From: Bordetella trematum
GTDB taxonomy: Bacteria; Pseudomonadota; Gammaproteobacteria; Burkholderiales; Burkholderiaceae_B
NCBI RefSeq assembly: GCF_900078335.1
Contig: NZ_FKBR01000019.1
Coordinates: 289,655 to 353,654, forward strand
Length of the DNA stretch: 64,000 nucleotides
Direction: 5' to 3'
Part shown: positions 17,291 through 26,162 of the stretch, piece after piece
Numbering within the stretch: the stretch's first letter is position 1
How the letters are laid out: every line of letters begins with the position of its first letter
Notes under the pieces: model-generated
The model's database searches: none
What the model saw: the letters and a program-made list of their open reading frames with translations, nothing else
Told to the model about the DNA's origin: nothing
Translations under genes and position numbers: made by a program

Positions 17291-18106
17291 GTGTCCAGAG
17301 TCCATCACGTTGTCAGCGGCCAGGCCCGTCTCGCCCTGGAGACCGCAGGCCATGGTCTGCCGGTGGTGTTTCTGCATGCCAATGTCGCGGACCGCCGCAT
17401 GTGGCAGACGCCCTTTGAGCGTCTGGCGGCGGCGCATCAGGTGATTGCCTATGACCGGCGCGGCTTCGGCCAGAGTCGCGCGGCGCTTCAGGCGCACTCG
17501 GCGGTGGCCGATCTGATGGCCGTACTGGATGCGACCTGTGGCGCGCAGCCGGCGGTGCTGGTGGGGTGCTCGCAGGGCGCCAGAATCGCCCTCGATGCCG
17601 CGTTGATGCATCCCCAGCGCGTCCACGCGCTGGTGCTGGCTTCGGCGACCATTGACGGGGCGCCTGCGCCCGAGCCCGGCGCGCCAGGCCTGGACCTCCT
17701 GCAGCAGCAGGCCGAGGCGGCCGCCTCAGGCGATGCGCAGCGGCTTATACGGCTGCGCGCGCGGCTCTGGCTGGACGGCCCGCTGGCCGCCGAAGGCCGG
17801 GTCGCCGGGGCTGCCCGAGGCTTGTTTGAAACAATGAACGCGCAGGCGCTGGCCTTGCCCGCACCGGGCGCCAGCACGGATGCCACCGATGCCTTCGCGC
17901 GTCTGGAGACGCTGCAATGTCCCGCGCTGGCGCTGTGGGGCGCCTTGGACTTCCCGCACATCCAGGCGCGCACCGAGTTGCTGGCGCGGCGTCTGCCCCA
18001 GGTCCGCGGGCAGTGCCTGCCCCAGGCCGCACACTTGCCCGGCCTGGACCAGCCCGAGGCCACGGCAGACCGCATCCGTGATTTCCTGGCCGGCCTGGCG
18101 GGCTGA
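17291..18106 (+). CDS. Alpha/beta hydrolase
   Basis: A 271-residue alpha/beta hydrolase. VVFLHANVADRRMW forms the oxyanion region, AYDRRGFGQS follows, the nucleophile serine sits in GCSQGAR, and the catalytic histidine is in AAHLPGL near the end. The acidic residue is probably in ALWGALDFPHI. GTG is chosen as start because GGGGAGG lies six bases upstream; the longer TTG frame lacks such a site. It may be an esterase or enol-lactone-type hydrolase; the substrate is unknown. The gene stands alone downstream of the PAS-LuxR regulator. Confidence 0.82.
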   Translation: MSRVHHVVSGQARLALETAGHGLPVVFLHANVADRRMWQTPFERLAAAHQVIAYDRRGFGQSRAALQAHSAVADLMAVLDATCGAQPAVLVGCSQGARIALDAALMHPQRVHALVLASATIDGAPAPEPGAPGLDLLQQQAEAAASGDAQRLIRLRARLWLDGPLAAEGRVAGAARGLFETMNAQALALPAPGASTDATDAFARLETLQCPALALWGALDFPHIQARTELLARRLPQVRGQCLPQAAHLPGLDQPEATADRIRDFLAGLAG

Positions 18107-18260
18107 GCGCGCCCCGGGGCGAGGGGGCAAGGCTTCCGAAAGACGTACGCCGCCGACGGGGCAGCCCTGCTACAGTTGGCGGTCAGAGCGTCCGGGGGGC
18201 TGTCGCGTGGGGCGGCAGGACGGTGCGGCGCTGCTTTCCAACATCATCTTCAGTCACACC

Positions 18261-19508
18261 ATGACCGTATTCCAGGGTATCGGGGTTTTATTTACGATCG
18301 TCGCGCTGTGCGGCTTCATCAATTACAAGTGGATCAAGCTGCCGGATACCTTGGGCATCACGGCGGTGGGGCTGGCGTTGTCGGCCATCGTGACTGCGAT
18401 CGGGGTCACGAATCCGGGCATGACCGAGGGCGCGCGGGCGCTTATCCAGCAGATCGATTTCACCGATGTGGTGTTCCATGGCCTGCTGAGCCTGCTGCTG
18501 TTCGCCGGCGCGCTGCACGTGGACCTGAGCCGCCTGAAGGAGCAGCGGGTCTCGATTTTCCTGTTGGCCACGGTGGGGGTGCTGATTTCCACTGCGGCCG
18601 TGGGGGCGGGCCTGTATTACCTGCTGGCGGCCATCGGGATGCCGATCAGTCTGCTGGTGTGCCTGATGTTCGGGGCCTTGATTTCGCCGACCGACCCGAT
18701 TGCGGTGCTGAGCGTGCTGAAGAAGGCCAAGGTCAATCCGGTGCTGGAGTCCAAGATCGCGGGCGAGGCGCTGTTCAACGACGGCACCGCCGTGGTGGCG
18801 TTCATGACGCTGCTGGGGCTGGCCATGGGGACGGCTACGCTGAGTGCCGAGGCCATCGCACTGTCGCTGGCGACCGAGGTCATCGGGGCCGGCGTGCTGG
18901 GTTTGATCGCCGGGTATCTGGCGACGCTGATGCTGCGCCAGCTCGACAGCTATGCGGTCGAGATCCTGATCACGCTGTCGTTGGCGACGGCCGGCTTCAG
19001 CCTGGCCGAGCAGCTGCATGTGTCGGCGCCGCTGGCGGTCGTGGTGATGGGACTGGTGATCGGCAACCTGGGCCGTCAGTCGATGTCCACCAAGACGCAG
19101 GAGCATCTGTTTTCTTTCTGGGAGCTGCTCGACGAGTTGCTCAACCTGGTGTTGTTCGGGCTGATCGGTCTGGAGGTGATCGCCCTGACGATGGATTGGG
19201 GCGTGATCTGGGTCGGCCTGCTGACGGTGCCGGTGGTGCTGGTGGCGCGCGCGGTCAGCGTGGGGATTCCGTTCTTCGTGCTGCACAACTTCCGCAAGCG
19301 CACCAGTCCGCATACGGTCGAGATCATGACCTGGGGCGGGCTGCGCGGGGGCATCTCGATTGCACTGGCCCTGTCGTTGCCGATGACGATGGAAGGGCGC
19401 GACATGATCGTGGGCATCACCTATGTGGTGGTGATCTTCAGCCTGCTGGTGCAGGCGACGACCCTGGGCCGCTTCATGGCCTTCCTCAAGCGCAAGGACG
19501 AGCTCTAG
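18261..19508 (+). CDS. Na+/H+ antiporter, CPA1 family (NhaP-like)
   Basis: A 415-residue membrane protein with about 12 hydrophobic segments. It carries CPA1 landmarks: GALISPTDPIAVLSVLKKA, then GEALFNDGTAVVAF with the ion-binding Asp, and TWGGLRGGISIALALSL near the C-terminus. It exchanges cytoplasmic Na+ (or K+) for H+ to control pH and sodium. The chosen ATG lies at the beginning of the first hydrophobic segment; its ribosome site is weak. The cytoplasmic tail is very short (LKRKDEL) compared with longer regulated antiporters. Confidence 0.9.
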   Translation: MTVFQGIGVLFTIVALCGFINYKWIKLPDTLGITAVGLALSAIVTAIGVTNPGMTEGARALIQQIDFTDVVFHGLLSLLLFAGALHVDLSRLKEQRVSIFLLATVGVLISTAAVGAGLYYLLAAIGMPISLLVCLMFGALISPTDPIAVLSVLKKAKVNPVLESKIAGEALFNDGTAVVAFMTLLGLAMGTATLSAEAIALSLATEVIGAGVLGLIAGYLATLMLRQLDSYAVEILITLSLATAGFSLAEQLHVSAPLAVVVMGLVIGNLGRQSMSTKTQEHLFSFWELLDELLNLVLFGLIGLEVIALTMDWGVIWVGLLTVPVVLVARAVSVGIPFFVLHNFRKRTSPHTVEIMTWGGLRGGISIALALSLPMTMEGRDMIVGITYVVVIFSLLVQATTLGRFMAFLKRKDEL

Positions 19509-19516
19509 CGCGGCGC

Positions 19517-19539
19517 GGCGGCGGCGTCACGCCGCCGCC
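19517..19539. terminator. GC hairpin between convergent antiporter and ygiW-like genes
   Basis: A 10-bp stem of alternating GGC/GCC with a three-base loop lies between the converging stops. No T-run follows on either strand. It may serve both transcripts, though the motif could also be chance in a GC-rich gap. Confidence 0.4.
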
Positions 19540-19545
19540 CGGGGG

Positions 19546-19974
19546 TTACATCACGCGCACGGTGTCGACATCGAATTCGACGCCGTTGCGGTCGCGATCG
19601 ATTTCGCCCTGCAGTTCGACCTGGGTTTTGTCGTCGATGGCGACCCCGGTGGGGAAGCGCTTGGCGTCGATGTCGGCACGGATGCGGCCGGTGCCGTCAT
19701 CGAAGGTGTAGTGCTTGCCGCCATCGTGAGAGACGATGCGTCCGCGCAGAATGGCCTTCTGGTCGTCACGGCCGTTCTTCAGCACTTCCTGCACGGTCAT
19801 GACCGGCACGCTGCTGGGGCCGGCGTAACCCTGTTGGGCGCTGCTGGGGGCCTGGCTCGGCCCGGTGTAGGAGGGGGCCTGGGCTTGCGCGCCTGCGGCC
19901 AGCAGGGTGGCGCTCAAGGCGGCGGCCCCGAGCAGGGTGCGTTGGCGGGTCATGCGTGAAATGAAGCGGGTCAT
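19546..19974 (-). CDS. ygiW: YgiW/BOF-family periplasmic OB-fold protein
   Basis: A 142-residue exported protein with a signal peptide ending near AGAQAQA, a Ser/Pro/Gln-rich linker, and a BOF domain (about 58-142) with VQEVLKNGRDDQKAILRGRIV, YTFDDGTGRIRADID and VELQGEIDRD. The family is periplasmic and linked to stress tolerance (peroxide, cationic peptides). It follows the sensor kinase gene by about 80 bases on the same strand. In enterobacteria ygiW neighbours qseBC, so this linkage supports both calls. Confidence 0.88.
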   Translation of the reverse strand: MTRFISRMTRQRTLLGAAALSATLLAAGAQAQAPSYTGPSQAPSSAQQGYAGPSSVPVMTVQEVLKNGRDDQKAILRGRIVSHDGGKHYTFDDGTGRIRADIDAKRFPTGVAIDDKTQVELQGEIDRDRNGVEFDVDTVRVM

Positions 19975-20054
19975 GGTGGGGCTCCTTGCGCCGCGAGGCG
20001 CATCAGGTTGAACACGGCGTCATTACAGCGGGTGAAGATGAAGGGAGTCTGAAG

Positions 20055-21446
20055 TCAGGGTCCGGCTTCGGGCTGGCCGGGCAGGATCAGTTGTGCGCCC
20101 AGGCCCAGGCCATCCAGGCCGCAGGTGAACTGCAGGGCGCCGCGATGCAGCTCGGCCACACGCGCCACGATGGACAGACCCAGGCCGCTGCCCGGCGCCT
20201 CGTTGCCCAGCACGCGGAAGAAGCGCTGCCCCAGGCGTTCGAGGTCGGGCGGCGCCACGCCGTCGCCGTCGTCCCTGACGGCCAGCACGATGGCCTCGCC
20301 CTGGCGGGTGGCGGACAGTTCCACCCGGCCGGCCGCACGGCCATAGACAATGGCGTTGTGCAGCAGATTGCGCAGCGCGGTCAGCAGGGCCTCGCGGTTG
20401 CCCACCATGCTGTCGACCCGGCAATCGAGGGTGATGGTCACGCCCCGGGCCTCGGCGTCGGCGGCATAGGCCCGCATGGCTTCGCGCATCAGCTCGGCCA
20501 CGTCGATGCGGTCGGTCAGCAGCGCCTCGGCCGACTGCGGGTCCAGGCGGGCCAGTTGCAGCAAGCTGTGGACCAGGGCGGTGCTGCGCGCCACGTCGCT
20601 GCGCAGGCGGCGCAGATGGGGGGCGGCAGCCTGGGCGCATTCGGGCGGCAGGCTGCGTTGCAGCAACTGGATGCGCGAGGCCAGCGCCGCCAGGGGCGTA
20701 CGCAGTTCGTGCGCGGCGTCGGCGGTGAAGCGCCGCTCGCCCTCCAGGGTATGCGTGACGCGATCCAGCAACTGGTTCAGCGCCGAGACCACGGTCTGGA
20801 TCTCGCGGGCGCGGCCGTCGTAGGCAAGCGGGGAGAGATCGCCGGCAGAGCGCGCCTGAAGATGGCTCGCCATGCGGCCCAGGGGCGCCACCAGCCGGTG
20901 CACCAGCCAGCCATTGACCAGGGCCAGCAGCAGCCACAGCCCGGCCAGGGGCCAGGCGAGCGATCCCAGCGTGTCGAAGATGAGGTCGTTGCGGTCTTCC
21001 CATTCCTGGCCGATCTGCACCGAAAAGCCCAGCTTGTCGTGCACGCGCACGTAGACGCGCCAGCGTTCGCCCTTGACGCTCACATCGTAGAAACGGTCGT
21101 GGCGCGCGCCTTCGGACACGAAGGGTTTGCGCGGAGCGTCGTGTCCGCGGGCGAGGATGCGGCCGTCGGGCGACAGGATCTGGTAGTCCAGGCGCAGCGC
21201 CGAGGAGGACGCACGCGGGTCGGCCTGCGGATCCTGGCCGGTGGCGCCCTCGCCGAGCGCCAGCACCAGGCGGGCGCCTTCTTCGAGGAGGTCGTCGAAC
21301 GTATCGTTGACCTCTTTCCAGGCCAGCGCCAGCACGATGGCGGTGCTGATCAGGCCGACGGCGATGCTGGAGCCCAGCGTGGTCCAGATGAGGCGGTTGC
21401 GCAGCGAATAGCTTTTGGGGCGCGAGCGGTGAGCAGAGGTGGGCAT
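20055..21446 (-). CDS. qseC: Sensor histidine kinase, QseC-like
   Basis: A 463-residue membrane kinase. It has an N-terminal membrane segment (about 20-44), a periplasmic domain of about 115 residues, a second membrane segment (about 160-182), a HAMP-like linker, then FTADAAHELRTPL with phospho-acceptor H246. The ATPase domain has NLLHNAIVYG, DDGDGVAPPD and GSGLGLSIV. It phosphorylates the neighbouring response regulator; its stop-start spacing with that gene is one base. QseC is preferred over PmrB because of the linked ygiW gene, but stimulus specificity cannot be read. Confidence 0.88.
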   Translation of the reverse strand: MPTSAHRSRPKSYSLRNRLIWTTLGSSIAVGLISTAIVLALAWKEVNDTFDDLLEEGARLVLALGEGATGQDPQADPRASSSALRLDYQILSPDGRILARGHDAPRKPFVSEGARHDRFYDVSVKGERWRVYVRVHDKLGFSVQIGQEWEDRNDLIFDTLGSLAWPLAGLWLLLALVNGWLVHRLVAPLGRMASHLQARSAGDLSPLAYDGRAREIQTVVSALNQLLDRVTHTLEGERRFTADAAHELRTPLAALASRIQLLQRSLPPECAQAAAPHLRRLRSDVARSTALVHSLLQLARLDPQSAEALLTDRIDVAELMREAMRAYAADAEARGVTITLDCRVDSMVGNREALLTALRNLLHNAIVYGRAAGRVELSATRQGEAIVLAVRDDGDGVAPPDLERLGQRFFRVLGNEAPGSGLGLSIVARVAELHRGALQFTCGLDGLGLGAQLILPGQPEAGP

Positions 21447-21447
21447 G

Positions 21448-22104
21448 TCAATCCGCCAGCCGGTAGCCCTGGCGTCGAATGGTCTTGATGACGCCGGGGG
21501 CGAGCTTGCGGCGCAGGTGGTAGATGTGGACTTCGATGGTGTTGCTTTCGACTTCGTCGCCCCAGCCGTAGAGCGCGTCTTCGAGCTGGGCGCGCGACAG
21601 CACGCCGCCGGGACGGCGCATAAGCGCATGCAGCAAGGCGAATTCGTGCGCGGTGAGATCGACCGCCTGGTCGTGGAAGGTCACGTGCTTGGCGGCCGGG
21701 TCGAGCATCAGCGCGCCATGGCGCAGCACCGGTTCGGGCTGGCCGTCATGGCGACGCAGGGCGGCGCGGATGCGGGCTGACAGTTCTTCCAGATCGAAGG
21801 GTTTGACCAGATAGTCGTCGGCGCCCAGGTCCAGGCCTTCGATGCGGTCGCGTACCGCGTCGCGCGCGGTGATGAAGATGACCGGCAGGGCCGCCCGGCG
21901 GGCCCGCAGCGTGCGCAGCAGCGCATCGCCGCTCAGTCCGGGCAGGCCGCGATCGAGCAGCAGGCATTGGTAGTCGTGGGTATCCAGGGCGGTCTGGGCC
22001 AGGTCGCCGCGGGTGACGCGGTCCACGGTATAGCCGTCCAGGGTGAGCCAGGCTTCGATGGACTCGCCCAGCGAGACGTCGTCTTCGGCCAAGAGGATGC
22101 GCAT
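21448..22104 (-). CDS. qseB: OmpR-family response regulator, QseB-like
   Basis: A 218-residue regulator with a receiver domain (1-115) containing E7/D8/D9, phospho-acceptor D51 (LLLDRGLPG), T78 of ITARD and K of LVKPF, and a winged-helix DNA-binding domain (about 125-218) with SNTIEVHIYHLRRKL and IRRQGYRL. It is the first gene of a regulator-kinase-ygiW unit on the minus strand. QseB/PmrA/BasR proteins are close relatives; the linked ygiW favours QseB. Confidence 0.9.
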   Translation of the reverse strand: MRILLAEDDVSLGESIEAWLTLDGYTVDRVTRGDLAQTALDTHDYQCLLLDRGLPGLSGDALLRTLRARRAALPVIFITARDAVRDRIEGLDLGADDYLVKPFDLEELSARIRAALRRHDGQPEPVLRHGALMLDPAAKHVTFHDQAVDLTAHEFALLHALMRRPGGVLSRAQLEDALYGWGDEVESNTIEVHIYHLRRKLAPGVIKTIRRQGYRLAD

Positions 22105-22218
22105 GTCGCGACGATAGGGGGAGGAGATGAAGGCAAGCTTAATGCATGCGGGCGGCTGGGGATAGAATGCGGCTCACTGCCGGGACGCTGCCCGGCGTCA
22201 CGCCCGCCCTCTCGGACC

Positions 22219-23202
22219 ATGACCCCTTCGATGATGTTGTTCCGTTGCCTGCTGATCGCCGGCATGGCTTTGCCGATGCCCGCCAGTGTGCAGGCCAAGC
22301 CACGCAGCCCGGCCGATCACGTTGCCGGGGAGAGCGTGGTGGCGCAATGTCATGCCCTCATGGCGGCGCATGATTTCGACAACGTCAGGCCGGTGTGTCA
22401 GCAGGCCGTGGCCGTGCTGGCCGCCAGCGCCGAAGGCAAGGCGCAAGCGCTCGACCTGCAGATCGAACTGGGCGCCCTGATGGAGAGCCCGTCCGCGCTG
22501 CGCCACGACCTGGCGCGGGCGCGGTCTATCCATCCGTCCGGCTCGCCTGAGCTGGGCGAACGGTATCTGCGGCTCGGGCATGCCGAGAATCTCGCCGGCG
22601 ACCCGATGGCGGCCCGCGCGGCGCTGGCGCAGGGCCTGACCTATCCGGGCTTGCCGGCCGCGCAGCGCGCGCGCGCCGTCCACCTGCTGGCGGCGCTCTA
22701 CGAGCGCAACCAGCAGATCGGGCAGGCGATTGCCGTCCTGGAGGGCGAGGCCGGCCCGGACGGCAGCTTGCCGGCAGGCATGGCGAAAGCCGCCAGCGAG
22801 CTGTGGCTGACGCGCATCCGCCAGGCGCAGCAACAGGCGGGCAAGGCCGAGGTTGAGTGGCTGCGCCGGCGCTGGGCGCTTTTGGAGCAGATGGTCGCTT
22901 CCGGCGAAGCGCGCCGTTATCGCAACGAGGGGACGATGGACTGCATCCTGCCCGATCCCCCGCCTCCACGCCGCCTGTCAGAAGAGGGTGACACCCTGCT
23001 GGAGTTCCAGATGGGCACCGATGCGGCCACGCTGCCGCAGTTGCATGTGCGGCAGACTTCCGGCGTGGCCTCGGTCGACCGGATCGCCTTCGGTATCGGC
23101 GAGCGCATGCAGTGTCTGCCCGGAGTCAAGGCGATCCGTTTCAGACTGCCCGTCGCTCTGCGGCTGCCGTCGGCGTCCGGGACTGCGGCTGCTGCACCCT
23201 GA
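22219..23202 (+). CDS. Secreted TPR-like protein of unknown function
   Basis: A 327-residue protein with a signal peptide (cleavage probably after ASVQA). Residues about 45-220 are helical and Ala-rich with TPR-like repeats (YLRLGHAENLAGDPMAARAALAQGL; AVHLLAALYERNQQIGQAIAVLE). The last 110 residues contain CILPDPPPP and MQCLPGVKAIRFRLPV, which suggest a small beta domain with cysteines. I do not recognise a named family. It is divergent from the two-component operon and 91 bases upstream of a PIG-L-type gene on the same strand, so the two may work together outside the cytoplasm. Confidence 0.65.
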   Translation: MTPSMMLFRCLLIAGMALPMPASVQAKPRSPADHVAGESVVAQCHALMAAHDFDNVRPVCQQAVAVLAASAEGKAQALDLQIELGALMESPSALRHDLARARSIHPSGSPELGERYLRLGHAENLAGDPMAARAALAQGLTYPGLPAAQRARAVHLLAALYERNQQIGQAIAVLEGEAGPDGSLPAGMAKAASELWLTRIRQAQQQAGKAEVEWLRRRWALLEQMVASGEARRYRNEGTMDCILPDPPPPRRLSEEGDTLLEFQMGTDAATLPQLHVRQTSGVASVDRIAFGIGERMQCLPGVKAIRFRLPVALRLPSASGTAAAAP

Positions 23203-23293
23203 CCCTGCATCCGCCGCCGGCCCGGTTGGCGGGCGGCGTTATACTTTTTCGTCGCTTTTCCGCGCCGGGACGTTCCGTCCGCGGCCTTGAACC

Positions 23294-25342
23294 ATGCGCT
23301 TTCTCCCGTCCTTGTTGCGCCCCTTGGCCAGGGCGCTGTTTTGCGTGTGCGCGATGCTGGCCGGCGCCATCGCGCAGGCCGGCGCGCCCGACTGCCATGG
23401 CATCCGCGATCTGGTGTTCGTGGCGCATCTGGATGATGACCTGCTGTTCATGAATCCGGATGTCAACGCCAACATCGAGGCCGGCGGTTGTGTCCGGGTG
23501 GTCTACCTGACGGCCAGCGACGCCGGCGAGGGCGAGGCATATATGCTGGGGCGGGAGCGGGGCGTGCGCCAGGCCTATGCTTTCATGGCGCGCCAGCCCG
23601 ATATCTGGGACGAGGGTATCGGCCTGGTCCAGGAGCGCCGCATCACCCGTTTCGTGTTGCGCGGCAATCCCCGCGTGGAGCTGTGGCATATGCGTCTGAA
23701 GGATCCCTGGCTGGGGCCGGGCTGGGGCAGCCTGACGCCACTGAGCCGTGCCGAATCCGAGGCCGGGCAGGATGTCGACACGCTTGGCTCCCAGCGCGAG
23801 ACGTATACGCGCGACGGCCTGGTCCGGGCGCTGGCCGGACTGATACAGCAGTACCATCCGAGCACGGTGCGTCATCTGGATGACACCATCAGCGTGCCCT
23901 ATACCCAGTTGTGCTGGCGATGCGCCGGCCATGGTCATCCCGACCATATCGCCAGCGCGCGCCTGGTGCGCGAAGCCATGCGCCAGGCGCCGGGCAATTA
24001 TGCCGAGATGGGCTATATCGATTACCCCAGCCAGGAGCGCGCCAGCAACCTGGGCGAGGCAGAGATGGCCGGCAAGTCGCTGGTCTTTCAGCATTACGCC
24101 TGGAACGACTACCACTATTGCGCCGGCCCCAGCGGCTGTCGCGAGCCGGCCGGGCCGGCGGCTGCCTGGGTGCAGCGTGCCTATTACGTGTCGCGGCAGG
24201 ACATTGCGCCGCAGCTGTATGCCGACGGACGTGGCGGGCTGGTGGTCTTTGCGACCGGAGAAACCAATGGCGCAGCCAACCACTGGGATCTCAACCAGCA
24301 TCGCTGGCAAAGTCTGGGCGGCAGGACGGGCGAGCCGCTGGTGTCCTTTGCCTATGCGGACGGCACTGCCGGGCTGATGGCGCGCGATCCGCTGGGCGGG
24401 GTGTGGGCCAACAAACAGCGCCATGACGGCAGTTGGCAAGGCTGGCAGGCCCTGGCCGGCACGCGGGTGCTGCAAACGCCGGTAGTGGCGCCGCTGGGCG
24501 AGGCGGCGGCCGTGGCGCTGGGATATGACGGCCGGCTGCATTGGGTGGCGCCTACCGGGATCGACGGCAGCTGGGGCCCTTGGCAGGCCTTGCCCGTCCT
24601 GGCCCGGGCGGCTGGCACGCCCGCCGTGGCGCGGGGCGCCGATAGCCGCTACGTGGTGTTTGCGAGCACCCGCGCCGGCGAGATTTTCTACACCCGCCAG
24701 CTGCCTGGTCAGGCGGGCTGGCAGGCGTGGCGGCGCATCCCGGCGCCGTCAGCGGCAGGAGGCCTGCCCGCCATCCGCAACCCCAGGCAGCAGGTCGAGC
24801 TGTACTTCCGCCAGCGCGGCAACAACCACCTGACTCGGTTGCTCGAAAGCGGCGACACCGCTGACCTGGACATGAGCTGGGGCGAGCCTGAGGATCTGGG
24901 CCTGCCTTATGTCGGCCAGGCCGCGATCGATGCGGACGCGCAGGGCTGGCCGATGCTGGCGGTGCTGGAGCGTCCGGGCGGGGCGCTGTGGCTGGTGGAA
25001 CAGGGGAAGGCGGCCAGGCTGCCGGCCGAGGCGGCGTCGCCGCCCGCCATGCTCCGGGTCGACGACAGCCTGTATCTGGTGGCGCGCAGCCCCGGGCGTG
25101 TGCAGCGCTATCAGGTGCTCTCGCGCACCCGGGGGCAATGGAACGCGCCGCTGACGCTCGATGACCTGCCTGCGGGCGGGGGCGGGCCGTTTGCAGCGCT
25201 GGCCGCCCGGCCGCAGGACGTGCCCAGACTGGGCAGCGGCGCGGGCGAGCCGGCGCGGGTCGTGCGACCGTCGGCCAGCCAGCCTGGCTCCTTGACGTTG
25301 GAGCGCCTGCCGGCGCAGACCACGCGCCCGGCGGCGCCCTGA
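23294..25342 (+). CDS. Secreted PIG-L-type deacetylase fused to a beta-propeller-like region
   Basis: A 682-residue protein with a signal peptide (cleavage near AIAQAG). Residues about 36-290 form a PIG-L/LmbE de-N-acetylase domain: the metal motif is HLDDD (45-49) and the third ligand is in GHGHPDH. The family removes acetyl groups from GlcNAc-type sugars using zinc. Residues about 300-650 contain repeated blades with W-G-x-W/W-Q-x-W motifs (GSWQGWQALAGT, GSWGPWQALPV, AGWQAWRRIP), like sialidase or fucose-lectin propellers. This suggests a carbohydrate-directed deacetylase in the periplasm or outside. The C-terminus is disordered and Pro/Ala-rich. Confidence 0.85.
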   Translation: MRFLPSLLRPLARALFCVCAMLAGAIAQAGAPDCHGIRDLVFVAHLDDDLLFMNPDVNANIEAGGCVRVVYLTASDAGEGEAYMLGRERGVRQAYAFMARQPDIWDEGIGLVQERRITRFVLRGNPRVELWHMRLKDPWLGPGWGSLTPLSRAESEAGQDVDTLGSQRETYTRDGLVRALAGLIQQYHPSTVRHLDDTISVPYTQLCWRCAGHGHPDHIASARLVREAMRQAPGNYAEMGYIDYPSQERASNLGEAEMAGKSLVFQHYAWNDYHYCAGPSGCREPAGPAAAWVQRAYYVSRQDIAPQLYADGRGGLVVFATGETNGAANHWDLNQHRWQSLGGRTGEPLVSFAYADGTAGLMARDPLGGVWANKQRHDGSWQGWQALAGTRVLQTPVVAPLGEAAAVALGYDGRLHWVAPTGIDGSWGPWQALPVLARAAGTPAVARGADSRYVVFASTRAGEIFYTRQLPGQAGWQAWRRIPAPSAAGGLPAIRNPRQQVELYFRQRGNNHLTRLLESGDTADLDMSWGEPEDLGLPYVGQAAIDADAQGWPMLAVLERPGGALWLVEQGKAARLPAEAASPPAMLRVDDSLYLVARSPGRVQRYQVLSRTRGQWNAPLTLDDLPAGGGGPFAALAARPQDVPRLGSGAGEPARVVRPSASQPGSLTLERLPAQTTRPAAP

Positions 25343-25366
25343 GCTCCGGCTTGCCCCTGGCCGGCC

Positions 25367-26026
25367 CTAGCGCGCCAGGAAATTGCGCTCGGTATAGCGG
25401 GCGCTTTTGCGCAGCATGGCCTGATTGAGCGCGCCGGCCAGAACGGCATCGCGTTCCTGATAGGCCTCCACGACGCGCAGGCGGTCGCGACCCATCTCGG
25501 CCAGTTGCGCCGGGCTCAGCCAGCCCAGGCGCCGGAACCACGCGATGCGCCATTGCAGCGATGCCAGCACCTGCAGGATGAGCGCGTTGCCGCCCAGGCG
25601 GTATTCGGTATCCAGGTAGCGCTCGATGCCGCGCAAGTGATCCTCGAGCGCGAGCTGTGCGCCGTGTTGGGCGAGCCATTGCGCCTGGGCGTGCAGATCC
25701 GCCAGGTCGGCGTCGCTTGCCTGGTGCACGATGATGTCGGACAGGTGCGCGTGCAAGGCCATGCGCAAACCATACAGATCACGGATGGCCTGCACGGAGA
25801 CGGGCGCCACGCGCGGACGCTTGTGCGTCTCCAGAATCACCAGACCATGATGTGCCAGCACCAGCAGCGCTTCGCGCACGGGGGTGCGGCTGGTGCCGAA
25901 GCGTGCGGCCAGTTCAACCGAGTTGATCACGCTGTCGGCCGGGATGCGCCCGGCGATGATGTCGCTGCGCACGGCATCGACAATGGTCTGCACGGCAATG
26001 TCTTCCTTGTTCTCAAGCGCTTTCAC
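25367..26026 (-). CDS. GntR-family regulator (FadR/FCD subgroup)
   Basis: A 219-residue regulator with a winged HTH (about 10-70; ELAARFGTSRTPVREALLVLAHHGLV) and an all-helical FCD ligand domain (about 80-205; GLRMALHAHLSDIIVH). GTG is taken as start because AAGGAGG lies six bases upstream; an in-frame ATG 33 bases earlier is not as well placed. It is divergent from an MFS transporter gene and probably controls it, with the ligand being the transported compound. Confidence 0.88.
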   Translation of the reverse strand: MKALENKEDIAVQTIVDAVRSDIIAGRIPADSVINSVELAARFGTSRTPVREALLVLAHHGLVILETHKRPRVAPVSVQAIRDLYGLRMALHAHLSDIIVHQASDADLADLHAQAQWLAQHGAQLALEDHLRGIERYLDTEYRLGGNALILQVLASLQWRIAWFRRLGWLSPAQLAEMGRDRLRVVEAYQERDAVLAGALNQAMLRKSARYTERNFLAR

Positions 26027-26062
26027 GGCTGGCCTCCTTTTTCCGAGCATAGTACCCACTCG

Positions 26063-26139
26063 TTAAAGTGTCGACATATTGTCAGGGTAATTCCGGTATT
26101 ACGCGGATTTATGGGTGTATTTATATTAAAGTGCACACA
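26063..26139. promoter_or_regulatory. Repeated 14-mer in the GntR-MFS divergent region
   Basis: TTAAAGTGTCGACA (26063-26076) and TTAAAGTGCACACA (26126-26139) are near-identical direct repeats 63 bases apart, close to six helical turns. The second lies just before the MFS ribosome site. Binding by the adjacent GntR regulator is inferred. Confidence 0.55.
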
Positions 26140-26162
26140 CTATTAGAAAAGGAGAGGAGATC

